The position numbers and the translations under genes are program-made. The notes beneath the pieces are model-generated. The model was not told the origin of the DNA. It ran no database searches and saw nothing but the letters and a program-made list of their open reading frames with translations. DNA of 64,000 nucleotides from a bacterium BMS3Bbin13 (GTDB taxonomy: Bacteria; Pseudomonadota; Gammaproteobacteria; 21-64-14): positions 64,634 to 128,633 of the forward strand of contig BDTW01000052.1 in NCBI GenBank assembly GCA_002897735.1. The letters are read 5' to 3'. Shown here piece after piece: positions 52,918 through 60,795 of this stretch (position 1 is the first letter of the stretch; every line of letters starts with the position of its first letter).

Positions 52918-53730
52918 ATGCATCGGATTCTGAAGACGCGCCAATCGACGTTGCTGGGCCTGCTCGGCGGGCTGTTCATCCTTACGGTCGCGGCCCTGTT
53001 CTCGCACCAGCACTTGGGGGTGCTGTTCAACCTCCCGGGCCTGCTGATGGTGCTTGGCGGTACGCTCGCGGCCACGTTGGTGAGCCGGCCCGTCGAGGAT
53101 GTGGTGCGCGTGGCGAAATCCCTGCGCACCCTGCTGCGGGACCACGAGGTCAATGCCGACACGCAGATCGAGCAGTTGCTGGAGACGGCGCACTGGTACC
53201 GCAACGGCAACCTGCAAGCGGCGGAACAGACCCTGGAGCAGGTTCGCGACCCGCTCCTGCGCAGCGGTGCGCAGATGGTGATCGACCGGGAACCCCTGGA
53301 CGAGATCATCAAGGTCATGCAATGGCGCGTCGCCGGCGTCCGTAACCGCGAGCAGTCCGACGCGCAGATCCTGCGCACCATGGCGTCGTTCGCCCCCGCA
53401 TTCGGCATGCTCGGCACACTGTTCGGCCTGACCCGGATCCTCGGCAACCTGGGCCACGCGGGGCTCGGTCAGATCGGCGCCGGCATGTCCTTCGCACTCG
53501 TCACGACCCTGTACGGCATCGTCCTCGCCAACATGATCTTCAAGCCGCTGGCCATCAAAATGGACCGATGCGCCCAGCAGCGCGCCATCGTCATGAACGT
53601 CATCCTCGAGGGGATCGTGTTGCTCCACGGACGGCGCCATCCGTTCATCATCCGGGATACGTTGAGCGCCTGCATGGTCCAGCAGCCGGGTACGTCGCAG
53701 AGCGTTCCCCCGTTGCCTCATGCCGCCTGA
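52918..53730 (+). CDS. MotA/PomA-like proton or sodium channel stator subunit
   Basis: A 270-residue inner-membrane protein with four hydrophobic spans. Landmarks: LLGLLGGLFILTVAALFSHQHLGVLFNLPGLLMVLGGTLAATLVS, LRTMASFAPAFGMLGTLFGLTRILGNL (the conserved proline region), and GAGMSFALVTTLYGIVLANMIFKPLAIKM. It overlaps the MotB-like gene by 11 bases. AGAGG sets the start at 52918. No flagellar genes are near; the pair could drive flagella elsewhere or another envelope machine. Confidence 0.87.
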   Translation: MHRILKTRQSTLLGLLGGLFILTVAALFSHQHLGVLFNLPGLLMVLGGTLAATLVSRPVEDVVRVAKSLRTLLRDHEVNADTQIEQLLETAHWYRNGNLQAAEQTLEQVRDPLLRSGAQMVIDREPLDEIIKVMQWRVAGVRNREQSDAQILRTMASFAPAFGMLGTLFGLTRILGNLGHAGLGQIGAGMSFALVTTLYGIVLANMIFKPLAIKMDRCAQQRAIVMNVILEGIVLLHGRRHPFIIRDTLSACMVQQPGTSQSVPPLPHAA

Positions 53731-54745
53731 GTTTCAAGCGGCGATGTACGCCCCCGCGCAGCGGCTTGGCGCGCGCTCGTTTTCCGTGCCGATCGAGCCG
53801 ATCCCCGAGGACGGCGACGCGGGCTGGCTGCTGAGCTTCGCCGACCTCGTCACCCTGCTGCTCACCGTGTTCGTGCTGCTGTTCGCCTACAGCCGGGTCC
53901 CCGCCGGGACGACAGGCCCCCCGACGTCGCCGGTCCGGCCAACGCCGCGCGTAACCACACCGGCCCTTGCACTGCCGATCACCATGTCCCATACCGCAGT
54001 TGCCGCCGTGCGCAAGGACCCGGCGACGCACAAACCGCCCGCGCGCCCGGCCCCGGCGCACGCGCCAAGCCTTTCGGCCAAACCGGCGCCGGAACCGGCG
54101 CACGTACCTACCGCGCGTGTGGCGCCGATACCGGGCCTATCCCGGCATGCCGCTCCGGATGCCCCGCTGATCATGCGCACGGTGCCGGTGATCCAAGTGC
54201 CCTACGCGCCCCGACCCAACACGCCGTCCGGTCGCGCCGCCGCATCCGACACCACCGCCCGGCCCGAGACCCATGCGCCGCGGGTCCGCGCCATATCCAT
54301 CCTCGTCCCGAAGGATCTCCGGGGGAAGGTCGAAGTAATGCGCTCGGCCACCGCGGTCAACCTCATCATCACGGACGACCTGCTCTACCTCGCCGGCGAC
54401 GCCCAACTCAGCGCCGCCGGGCGCGCGCTGCTGGATCGTATCGCCGCAATGCTGGAGCGCAGCCGCTACGCCGTGTCCGTCGAGGGCTACACCGACGACA
54501 CCCCGATCCACACGGCGCGGTTCCCCTCCAACTGGGAACTGTCCACGGCACGCGCCACCACCGTGGCCCGTTACCTGATCCGTCGCGGCGTGGCCCCCGC
54601 CCGCCTGAGCGCGATCGGCTACGGCGACACCCGCCCGCGCGCCGACAACGCCACCGCGTCGGGCCGCGCACTCAACCGCAGGGTGACCCTGGTCCTGCAT
54701 GCGAAGACGCCCCAACCGCAACCCCCACCACGTAGGGCGCAATGA
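53720..54745 (+). CDS. MotB-like stator subunit with OmpA peptidoglycan-binding domain
   Basis: A 341-residue protein. One membrane helix (about 36-57, WLLSFADLVTLLLTVFVLLF) carries the essential ion-binding Asp42. A proline/alanine-rich linker of over 100 residues follows, longer than in usual MotB. The C-terminal OmpA-like domain shows VEGYTDDTPIHTARFPSNWELSTARATTVARYLI and IGYGDTRPRADNATASGRALNRRVTLVL. It is translationally coupled to the MotA-like gene. Its stop abuts a fragment of a type I methylase gene. Confidence 0.87.
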   Translation: MPPEFQAAMYAPAQRLGARSFSVPIEPIPEDGDAGWLLSFADLVTLLLTVFVLLFAYSRVPAGTTGPPTSPVRPTPRVTTPALALPITMSHTAVAAVRKDPATHKPPARPAPAHAPSLSAKPAPEPAHVPTARVAPIPGLSRHAAPDAPLIMRTVPVIQVPYAPRPNTPSGRAAASDTTARPETHAPRVRAISILVPKDLRGKVEVMRSATAVNLIITDDLLYLAGDAQLSAAGRALLDRIAAMLERSRYAVSVEGYTDDTPIHTARFPSNWELSTARATTVARYLIRRGVAPARLSAIGYGDTRPRADNATASGRALNRRVTLVLHAKTPQPQPPPRRAQ

Positions 54746-54760
54746 ACAAAGCGAATTGCG

Positions 54761-54847
54761 TTGATCAAAGCCATTGTGGATGCCATGGCGTCGCAGCCGG
54801 GCGAGACCGTGAGCGACCCGGCCGGCGGCTTCCCGCTCGCGGCGTAA
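54761..54847 (+). pseudogene. hsdM fragment 1 (motif I region)
   Basis: The frame reads LIKAIVDAMASQPGETVSDPA-GGFPLAA and then stops at 54845-54847. This is the SAM-binding motif I of type I N6-adenine methylases (usually ...IVDVMxPxPGExVxDPACGTGGFLLAA), with four residues of the motif lost. The N-terminal ~150 residues are missing; the fragment abuts motB. Confidence 0.65.
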
Positions 54848-54854
54848 AGGTCGG

Positions 54855-54911
54855 TTGACAGGTCCTCGATAACCGTTATTCTACATTCTAGAATCTAGAA
54901 CATAGAATAAC
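54855..54911 (+). promoter_or_regulatory. Promoter with overlapping palindromic operator for the HTH gene
   Basis: TTGACA (54855-54860), a 16-base spacer, and TATTCT (54877-54882). A nested palindrome starts inside the -10: outer arms GTTATTCTA / TAGAATAAC (54875-54883 and 54903-54911) and inner TTCTAGA / TCTAGAA. It ends one base before the ATG, so a bound protein would block transcription. Autoregulation by the HTH protein is inferred. Confidence 0.7.
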
Positions 54912-54912
54912 C

Positions 54913-55434
54913 ATGGTATTGAAACCACAAGACGTTCTGGTTGTGCTCAAGCTCGTTGCCATGGGCCGGAAACCCTGGTCCTATGCGTGGCTCGCCGTGC
55001 AGATTAGGATGAGCCCTTCACAACTGCACTCCGCGGTAAAAAGAGCGCTGGCGGCTCAGCTTGCGGTGCGGAAGGGCGACGTGATTGTTCCCAATATCCG
55101 GAATCTCGAAGAATTTCTAGTCCATGGACTCAAATACGTCTTCGTCCCTGAACAAGGTGAGATGACACGCGGAATTCCAACCGGGCATGCCGCGCCGCCC
55201 TTGAAGAAGCATTTTGCTTCAGCCGAAGAGCCGTCACCCGTTTGGCCCGCCGCACAGGGCGCGGTGAGAGGTTCTGCGTTTTCGCCGTTGTACGGCTTGG
55301 CACCCCGGGCCGCGCTTTCAGACCCGAAACTCTACGAGCTTTTGGTGCTGGTCGACGCTATCCGCGGCGGGCGCGCGCGCGAACGGGGAATCGCGATCAA
55401 GGAGCTGAAAAAGCGCTTGGAGCACTATGCATAG
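54913..55434 (+). CDS. MarR-like winged-HTH protein of unknown function
   Basis: A 173-residue regulator-like protein: VLKPQDVLVVLKLVAMGRKPWSYAWLAVQIRMSPSQLHSAVKRALAAQLAV forms a winged HTH. It continues FLVHGLKYVFVPEQGEMTRGIPTGHAAPPL, VWPAAQGAVRGSAFSPLYGLAPRAA and LYELLVLVDAIRGGRARERGIAIKELKKRLEHYA. I recall this as a widespread family often beside a nucleotidyltransferase (AbiEii-like) gene, but none follows here. It is embedded between two pieces of hsdM with its own promoter and operator. Slightly AT-richer than its neighbours. Confidence 0.8.
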   Translation: MVLKPQDVLVVLKLVAMGRKPWSYAWLAVQIRMSPSQLHSAVKRALAAQLAVRKGDVIVPNIRNLEEFLVHGLKYVFVPEQGEMTRGIPTGHAAPPLKKHFASAEEPSPVWPAAQGAVRGSAFSPLYGLAPRAALSDPKLYELLVLVDAIRGGRARERGIAIKELKKRLEHYA

Positions 55435-55612
55435 GGAGCAGAACCCAAACCTTTTGTCGTTGGGCGGTCGCGGAAGTCGTGATGGACACCATACCGACCC
55501 GGCCCGAGATACTTGGGTTTGGAAATGAGTGTGGTCACCTTCCGGGCGACGCCGCGAGCCAAGCGCGAGTGCCATTGGTTATAGAGCGGATTACCGCAAT
55601 TTCAAAAAGAAA

Positions 55613-55864
55613 ATGAATACCTTCAAGGGTTGGGAGATGGTGCAGGCCACGGCGCAGCTGTACGCCATGAACATGCTGCCGCACGGCATCGGCAGACTGG
55701 ACATCTTCCGGCTGCGCGATCAATCGCTGGAGGACCCCGACAATCTGCCCGATCCGGACGTGCTCGCGCGGGAGATCGTGGAAGACCTGGATGCGGCGTT
55801 GGGATGGTTCCGGGAGATTGCCGAGAATCTCGGAGCGGGCGAATCGAGCGGTCAGAGTGATTGA
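55613..55864 (+). pseudogene. hsdM fragment 2 (internal and C-terminal pieces fused)
   Basis: MNTFKGWEMVQATAQLYAMNMLPHGIG matches the internal methylase block usually read as G.E.v..tarLcaMNl.LHGIG. It is joined directly to the methylase C-terminus (NLPDPDVLAREIVEDLDAALGWFREIAENL). The stretch that should carry the catalytic NPPF motif, roughly 200 residues, is deleted, so no methylase activity is possible. Together with fragment 1 it shows a decayed type I modification gene. Confidence 0.7.
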
Positions 55865-55924
55865 GGATTCATTTCCCGATTCGTGCGCACCCTGTTGTTT
55901 CAAGCTGTTTTTATGAGGACGGTT

Positions 55925-56851
55925 ATGAAGAATTCGCCCGAAGGGCTGGCGGGGTATCGACGCGGTGTGGAGCGGATCCACGGGACGTGGCGGGCATTCC
56001 TCGACAAGCGGGCGGAGCGGCTGGAACAGCAGCGCCGCCATGGGGTCGCGGCGGAACGCGTCGCCGAAAACATTCTCGAGGATCTGTTCACTCAGGTCCT
56101 CGACTGGCCGCTGGCCGATCTCAACAACCAAGTGGGGTACGCCGATCTGTTGCTGTCGAGCTTGGGAATCAAATATCTGATCATCGAGGTCAAGCGACCG
56201 GGGGCGCTGGCCTGGAACCGGCGGGCGGTGGACCGGGCACTCGATCAGGCACTGCGCTATGCAGCGGAGCAGAAGGTCCTCCGTATTGCGGTGAGCGACG
56301 GGTGCATGCTCTACGCTGCGGATATCAAGGGCGGCGGGCTGAGGGATCGGGTATTCGTGTCCCTGGAATCGAAGGAGCCGCCCGAGAGGTTGTGGTGGCT
56401 CAGCCTGCATGGGATCTATCGGATGCGGGTGGATACGCGAGGCGCAGCGCTCGATTTGTTGTCCAGGCGCGAGGGTCCGGTCAGTGCGGAAACGCCGCCG
56501 ACCGATGACGCGCTTCTTCATCCCAAGTACAAGGTTCCCGCACGCTGTTTCGCGCATGTCGGGGATGCCGGAAACACTGCGTCCTGGAAACTGCCCTACC
56601 GCACGGCCGATGACAGCCCCGACGCGAAGCGGCTGCCAAAGGCCATACAAGCTATACTGAGCAACTATCGTGGCACGAAGGTGTCCGGCGTACCCGAGAA
56701 AGACATCCCGGATGTGCTGGTACGTCTGGCGCAGGCGGCGATGAGCCTCGGGCGCATGCCGCATCAGTCGGGCAATACGGCCGCCGTGTACGTGCAGCTC
56801 GAAGCGGTGTTGCGGCAGCTCGGCCGGCTGGATGAGGTGCTGGGTGCATAA
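55925..56851 (+). CDS. HsdR-N-like PD-(D/E)XK nuclease-domain protein
   Basis: A 308-residue protein. The N-terminal half matches HSDR_N-type restriction nuclease domains: VAENILEDLFTQVLDWPLADLNNQVGYADLLLSSLGIKYLIIEVKRPGAL, with D74, E88 and K90 forming the PD-(D/E)XK set. A C-terminal helical part (KAIQAILSNYRGTKVSGVPEKDIPDVLVRLAQAAMSLGRMP) is unassigned. No helicase domain is present, so it is not a full HsdR. GAGGA precedes the ATG at 55925. It follows the hsdM remnant. It may be a surviving piece of a restriction or other defence locus, or a stand-alone nuclease. Confidence 0.72.
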   Translation: MKNSPEGLAGYRRGVERIHGTWRAFLDKRAERLEQQRRHGVAAERVAENILEDLFTQVLDWPLADLNNQVGYADLLLSSLGIKYLIIEVKRPGALAWNRRAVDRALDQALRYAAEQKVLRIAVSDGCMLYAADIKGGGLRDRVFVSLESKEPPERLWWLSLHGIYRMRVDTRGAALDLLSRREGPVSAETPPTDDALLHPKYKVPARCFAHVGDAGNTASWKLPYRTADDSPDAKRLPKAIQAILSNYRGTKVSGVPEKDIPDVLVRLAQAAMSLGRMPHQSGNTAAVYVQLEAVLRQLGRLDEVLGA

Positions 56852-56925
56852 GGTGACACCCTTCCCGCGATTTCGAGTTTTTTGTTCAAGATTTTCGTTT
56901 CCCATCGCTGCCGGGAGATTGGGTC

Positions 56926-57942
56926 ATGGGGAATTTCATGAAGGCCATGGTGTTGGATGCGCCGGGCGGGCGGTTGGTGGAGCGGCGTATGCCTCGGCCC
57001 CGGCCCGGGCCGGGGGAGATCCTGGTTCGGGTCCACGCCTGTGGCGTCTGTCGCACGGACCTGCATATCCTCGATGGAGACTTGGTGCCGCCGTCCTGGC
57101 CGGTGATTCCCGGGCATGAGATCGTGGGGCACGTAGCGGCCTTGGGCGATGGCGTCGAAGGGTTTTCTCTCGGCGACCGGGTGGGTGTGGCCTGGCTCGG
57201 GAGCGCTTGCGGCGAGTGCGAATATTGTCTTCGCGGCGAGGAGAATTTGTGCTCGAAGGCCGAGTTTACCGGCTTCTCCCGCCCCGGCGGATACGCGCAA
57301 TATTTGGCCGCGCGCGCCGATTTCGTCTATCGGTTGCCGCCGGGAGAAGACCTCTCAATGGCGCCGCTTCTGTGCGCCGGCCTGATCGGCTACCGCACTT
57401 GGCGTCTGGCGGGCCGGGCGGAACGGGTGGGTCTCTACGGTTTCGGGGCCGCGGCCCACATACTGGCGCAGATTTTGCGGATAGAGGGCAAACAGGTCTA
57501 TGCCTTCACGCGACCGGGCGATGAACGCACTCAGGCGTTCGCGCGCCGACTCGGCGCAACCTGGGCCGGGGGTTCGGACGAGACACCGCCCGATCCGCTG
57601 GATGCGGCGCTGATATTCGCGCCGGTGGGCGCCCTGGTTCCCGCCGCGCTTGCCGCGGTACGCCCCGGCGGCAGCGTGGTCTGCGGCGGCATCCACATGT
57701 CCGATATCCCCCGGTTCCCCTATTCCCTGCTATGGGGGGAAAGGAGGCTATGCTCGGTGGCGAACCTGACCCGCGCCGACGGCGTGGATTTTTTCCGGGT
57801 TACCCGGAAGTCCCGACTGAATATCGAGACACACCCCTATCCGCTCGGCGCGGCGAATGAGGCGCTGGACGATCTGCGCGCCGGGCGATTCGAGGGCGCC
57901 GCCGTATTGGCGATCGATGAGGATGAGGTCGGACTCGATTGA
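56926..57942 (+). CDS. Zinc-dependent alcohol dehydrogenase family protein
   Basis: A 338-residue MDR-family enzyme. Catalytic zinc: CGVCRTDLH and PGHEIVG. Structural zinc: the four-cysteine lobe ACGECEYCLRGEENLC. Coenzyme-binding YGFGAAAHILAQILRIEGKQVYAF replaces the usual GxGxxG with GFGAAA. The wording (TGFSRPGGYAQYLAARADFVYRLP, GGIHMSDIPRFPYSLLWGERRL) fits the family sometimes called propanol-preferring or AdhP-like. Starts at 56926 and 56938 are both possible. Monocistronic. Confidence 0.9.
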   Translation: MGNFMKAMVLDAPGGRLVERRMPRPRPGPGEILVRVHACGVCRTDLHILDGDLVPPSWPVIPGHEIVGHVAALGDGVEGFSLGDRVGVAWLGSACGECEYCLRGEENLCSKAEFTGFSRPGGYAQYLAARADFVYRLPPGEDLSMAPLLCAGLIGYRTWRLAGRAERVGLYGFGAAAHILAQILRIEGKQVYAFTRPGDERTQAFARRLGATWAGGSDETPPDPLDAALIFAPVGALVPAALAAVRPGGSVVCGGIHMSDIPRFPYSLLWGERRLCSVANLTRADGVDFFRVTRKSRLNIETHPYPLGAANEALDDLRAGRFEGAAVLAIDEDEVGLD

Positions 57943-58000
57943 TCTCTCCCGGATTTTGCTGCGCTGTATGTCGCTGCGCTGTATAGGGGCTACGATTCGT

Positions 58001-59164
58001 TCAGAAGGACGGCAGATCGGGGCGGTGGTCGGCGACGATGCCGACGCCTTCGACCTCGATCAGCCACTCGGGGCGGCAGACCGCGCCGGCGACGATTATG
58101 CGGGGCAGGTTCGGGAGGCGCTCGCGCAGGCGCGCTTCGATGCGGGGATAGTCGGCCGGGTCGCGCAGGTAGACGATCAGGTACATCAGGTCCGCGAGTC
58201 CGGATCCGCCGGCGCGCATCAGGGCATCGACGTTGGCGAGCGCCTGGTCGAGTTGGCGCAGGACGTCGCCGAGGTGCACCACCCGCCCGAGGCGATCGAT
58301 ACTCGCGGTTCCTGAGATGAACAGGTGCGCCCGGTCGGCGTAGGCCACGCGCGTCCCCCGCTCGAAGGTCACGTGGTAGTCCTGGGTCGGGCACAGGTAC
58401 TCGAAGTCGTTGAGATAGGTCACCTGCCCGGGCACCAGCCCCAGGATCGAGTAGGCGTCCATCGACACGAGGTCCGAGCGGTGGGCGCATGCCCCCTCGA
58501 TTCCGGTGCTGGCGAGGTAATGGGTCGCCGGTGTCAGCCCGTGGCGGGTGAAGATCTCGGTCCGGGCATCGACCAGCCCCTGGTAGAAGATGTCGACATT
58601 CTTGATGTATAACCACGTCCGGATGCAATGATCGCGCAGTGTGCCGCCTTGGGCCGTCAATGCGCCGATCAACTCCTCGAACACCTCACGGGTTTGCGCT
58701 TCCACCGGATCGGCGGAGGCATCACAGGCGCCGGCACACAGACGGGTGCTCCACAGATGACCCAGGCCGTCGTGGCGAACGAGCATGTGCTTGACCGACA
58801 GACGTTCCTTGAGCGGCGGTTCCGGACGATCGAGGTGATAGGCCAGCAGGGCGATCTTGGCACCGGACAACGGCGGCTGCTGGATGATCGAGACCGCCAC
58901 CGGGCTGTGCGGAAAATCAGCGGCCAGGCTGCTCTCGCGCACCAGGGCGGCCTGGTTCAACACGTCGCTCAGGAAGACGCGCCGGAACACCGCCGTCTCG
59001 GGGGCGAGTCCGAGCGCGGTGCGGACCTCCTCGTAGCGCCTGCAGACGAATGCGACCTGCTCGGGGAACGCGAGGGCCCCCGGCGCCTCCACGAAGAGGA
59101 AATGCTCCCCCGTCGCGCCCTTCCCCCGAAACGACCGCGCCGGAGTGTCGCCCTCAGCCGGCAT
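58001..59164 (-). CDS. Rid/YjgF-superfamily protein with chorismatase-like layout
   Basis: A 387-residue protein. The C-terminal ~150 residues form a Rid (YjgF) fold: AHLFISGTASIDRLGRVVHLGDVLRQLDQALANVDALMRAGGSGLADLMYLIVYLRD and VAGAVCRPEWLIEVEGVGIVA. The preceding half (IRTWLYIKNVDIFYQGLVDARTEIFTRHGL, HYLASTGIEG) recalls FkbO/Hyg5/XanB2 chorismatases, which convert chorismate to benzoates, but the diagnostic WNYIP wording is altered. It could be a chorismatase relative or a tandem-Rid enzyme with another ketimine/enamine substrate. It is the last gene of a three-gene cluster with two 2OG oxygenases. Confidence 0.7.
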   Translation of the reverse strand: MPAEGDTPARSFRGKGATGEHFLFVEAPGALAFPEQVAFVCRRYEEVRTALGLAPETAVFRRVFLSDVLNQAALVRESSLAADFPHSPVAVSIIQQPPLSGAKIALLAYHLDRPEPPLKERLSVKHMLVRHDGLGHLWSTRLCAGACDASADPVEAQTREVFEELIGALTAQGGTLRDHCIRTWLYIKNVDIFYQGLVDARTEIFTRHGLTPATHYLASTGIEGACAHRSDLVSMDAYSILGLVPGQVTYLNDFEYLCPTQDYHVTFERGTRVAYADRAHLFISGTASIDRLGRVVHLGDVLRQLDQALANVDALMRAGGSGLADLMYLIVYLRDPADYPRIEARLRERLPNLPRIIVAGAVCRPEWLIEVEGVGIVADHRPDLPSF

Positions 59165-59233
59165 GGGCGAGGTCCTTCGCCGCGGCGTATCGATTCGACA
59201 TCCTCGTGACGGGCACCGGGAGGACGGGCCGTC

Positions 59234-59911
59234 TCAGGCGACGACGATCGGACGGTCCGGAAACGCGAGTTGATCCCGGTCCCGCCAGTCCGAACGCACG
59301 TAGTTGACTTCGAGCAGCCGCCGCACGCCGCGGATCGGTCGCGGCTCGAACCCGTGCCAGGTATCGGGACCGGGGACGAAGATCACGGCCGAGTTGAACT
59401 GTGCCGAGGTCCTGCCCACCCGGCGGCGTTCGGAGTCGTAGATATCGGTGCCCCACTCCTTCGCCTCCGGCCCGGTGCACAGGTAGAGGACCATCGAAAA
59501 CAGCTTTTCCGGGATGTCCCGGTGCGGTTCGAGCCAGGCACCGTCGGTGTCCTGGATGTACTCCATGCGCAGATAGCCGCCCGCGACCTCGATCCCGCAC
59601 GTCTCCTGGAAGAGACGCGCGATCTGCGGACGTTGCAGGCCCTCGGCGAACGCGGCACACGTCGGAAACCGCGCCCGCAGTTCGGGCGTGAAAAAGGTGC
59701 GCTTGCGGTTATCGGTATCCCGAACCCCGTGGGAATCCCCGACCATCGGCGGCACGATCGGCAGGACCAGGACGCCCACGGCCAAGTCCTCGGGCAGGAC
59801 GTCGCTCAGGGCCCAATGACGGTACGGTGTGTCGTCGCGTCGCGCCGCGCGCAACGCATGGGCGAAATGCTCGGCGACGGCGGAGGCGTCCGGCACGCGG
59901 GGGAAGGTCAT
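59234..59911 (-). CDS. 2-oxoglutarate/Fe(II)-dependent oxygenase
   Basis: A 225-residue double-stranded beta-helix oxygenase. Iron ligands H130 and D132 (LEPHRDIPEKLFSMVLYL) and H186 (DTWHGFEPRPIRG), with R198 (GVRRLLEVNYV) to hold 2-oxoglutarate. Its start is 37 bases past the stop of a second 2OG oxygenase and it precedes the Rid-like gene. The substrate is unknown. Confidence 0.82.
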   Translation of the reverse strand: MTFPRVPDASAVAEHFAHALRAARRDDTPYRHWALSDVLPEDLAVGVLVLPIVPPMVGDSHGVRDTDNRKRTFFTPELRARFPTCAAFAEGLQRPQIARLFQETCGIEVAGGYLRMEYIQDTDGAWLEPHRDIPEKLFSMVLYLCTGPEAKEWGTDIYDSERRRVGRTSAQFNSAVIFVPGPDTWHGFEPRPIRGVRRLLEVNYVRSDWRDRDQLAFPDRPIVVA

Positions 59912-59948
59912 GGCGGCTGCGATCTCTGTCCGGAAGTTCCTGGTACCG

Positions 59949-60620
59949 CTAGCGCGGCGCCCAGTCGATGATCTTGCGCAGGAGCGGGACCGATTTGGCG
60001 AAGGCGCTCACGCGGTGGCGGAAATACTCGCGCCTGACGTAGGCCTCGGAATCGACGAAGCACAACTGCAGGCTCATGCGCTCGCCCTTCTGGGGCAGGA
60101 AGCCGTGCCAGGAATGATCGCACACGCGGAACAGGAGCATCCGCCCGAATTCGGGCGGGTATTCGAAAGCGACGTCCTCGCGGTCCGAGCTGCGCAGGAT
60201 CCTCAGGTGGCCGCGTTCGTGGGGCCATTCGCGACTGAAACCGACCAGTACCGTGACGATCTTGTGCTTGGAATCCGGGTGTGCGTAGCCTTCGTTGTAG
60301 TGGCCCGTCGTGTTCCCCATCATCACGATCACGGGGGGATAGGCGCTCAGGTCCATATCGAACTTCTGTTCCACCACCCGCCGGAATCGGGGACTGAGCA
60401 GGTCTTTGACGGCGGCCTCGAAGCGCGATCCATAGCGCAGACTCGGCAACCCGTAACTGCCGCGGTCGGGGATGTGCGGCGCATCGGCGAGCACCTCGCC
60501 CTTGAATCGCTCGGGGATGGCATGCTCGACGAAGCTGAAGTCGTAAGGGTCGTGGTGCAGCTCGGCGGCGGTGATGGCCGCTTCGTCGAGCAGCGAAAAC
60601 GGGGCGTCTTGATCCATCAT
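59949..60620 (-). CDS. 2-oxoglutarate/Fe(II)-dependent oxygenase (second)
   Basis: A protein of about 223 residues. Iron ligands H114 and D116 (YAHPDSKHKIVTVLVGF) and H172 (DHSWHGFLPQKGERMSLQLCFV), with R181 as the 2-oxoglutarate anchor. It is not a close copy of its neighbour, so the two oxygenases probably act at different steps. The start is 60620 or 60617, with GAGG unusually close. First gene of the Rid/oxygenase cluster. Confidence 0.8.
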   Translation of the reverse strand: MMDQDAPFSLLDEAAITAAELHHDPYDFSFVEHAIPERFKGEVLADAPHIPDRGSYGLPSLRYGSRFEAAVKDLLSPRFRRVVEQKFDMDLSAYPPVIVMMGNTTGHYNEGYAHPDSKHKIVTVLVGFSREWPHERGHLRILRSSDREDVAFEYPPEFGRMLLFRVCDHSWHGFLPQKGERMSLQLCFVDSEAYVRREYFRHRVSAFAKSVPLLRKIIDWAPR

Positions 60621-60795
60621 CCTCGGGCCTCGTCCCGGGCCGTTTCGCGCGGGTGATAGGTCCATGCTAGGAATGATTCGCAAGGTGCAACTTGATCTGG
60701 ATCAATCCGCGACCTGTTCGGCCGACCCGTGGGTGCGAATAGCGCGAACCCAGCCGCGGGCTCGCGGCCTGAAGCATCGAGCCCGCAGTCGGGCC

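Noticed and set aside
52918-54745. Zorya defence system (ZorA/ZorB)
   Set aside because: The MotA-like protein is short and lacks the long ZorA tail, and no zorC, zorD or zorE follows; kept only as a motAB-like pair.
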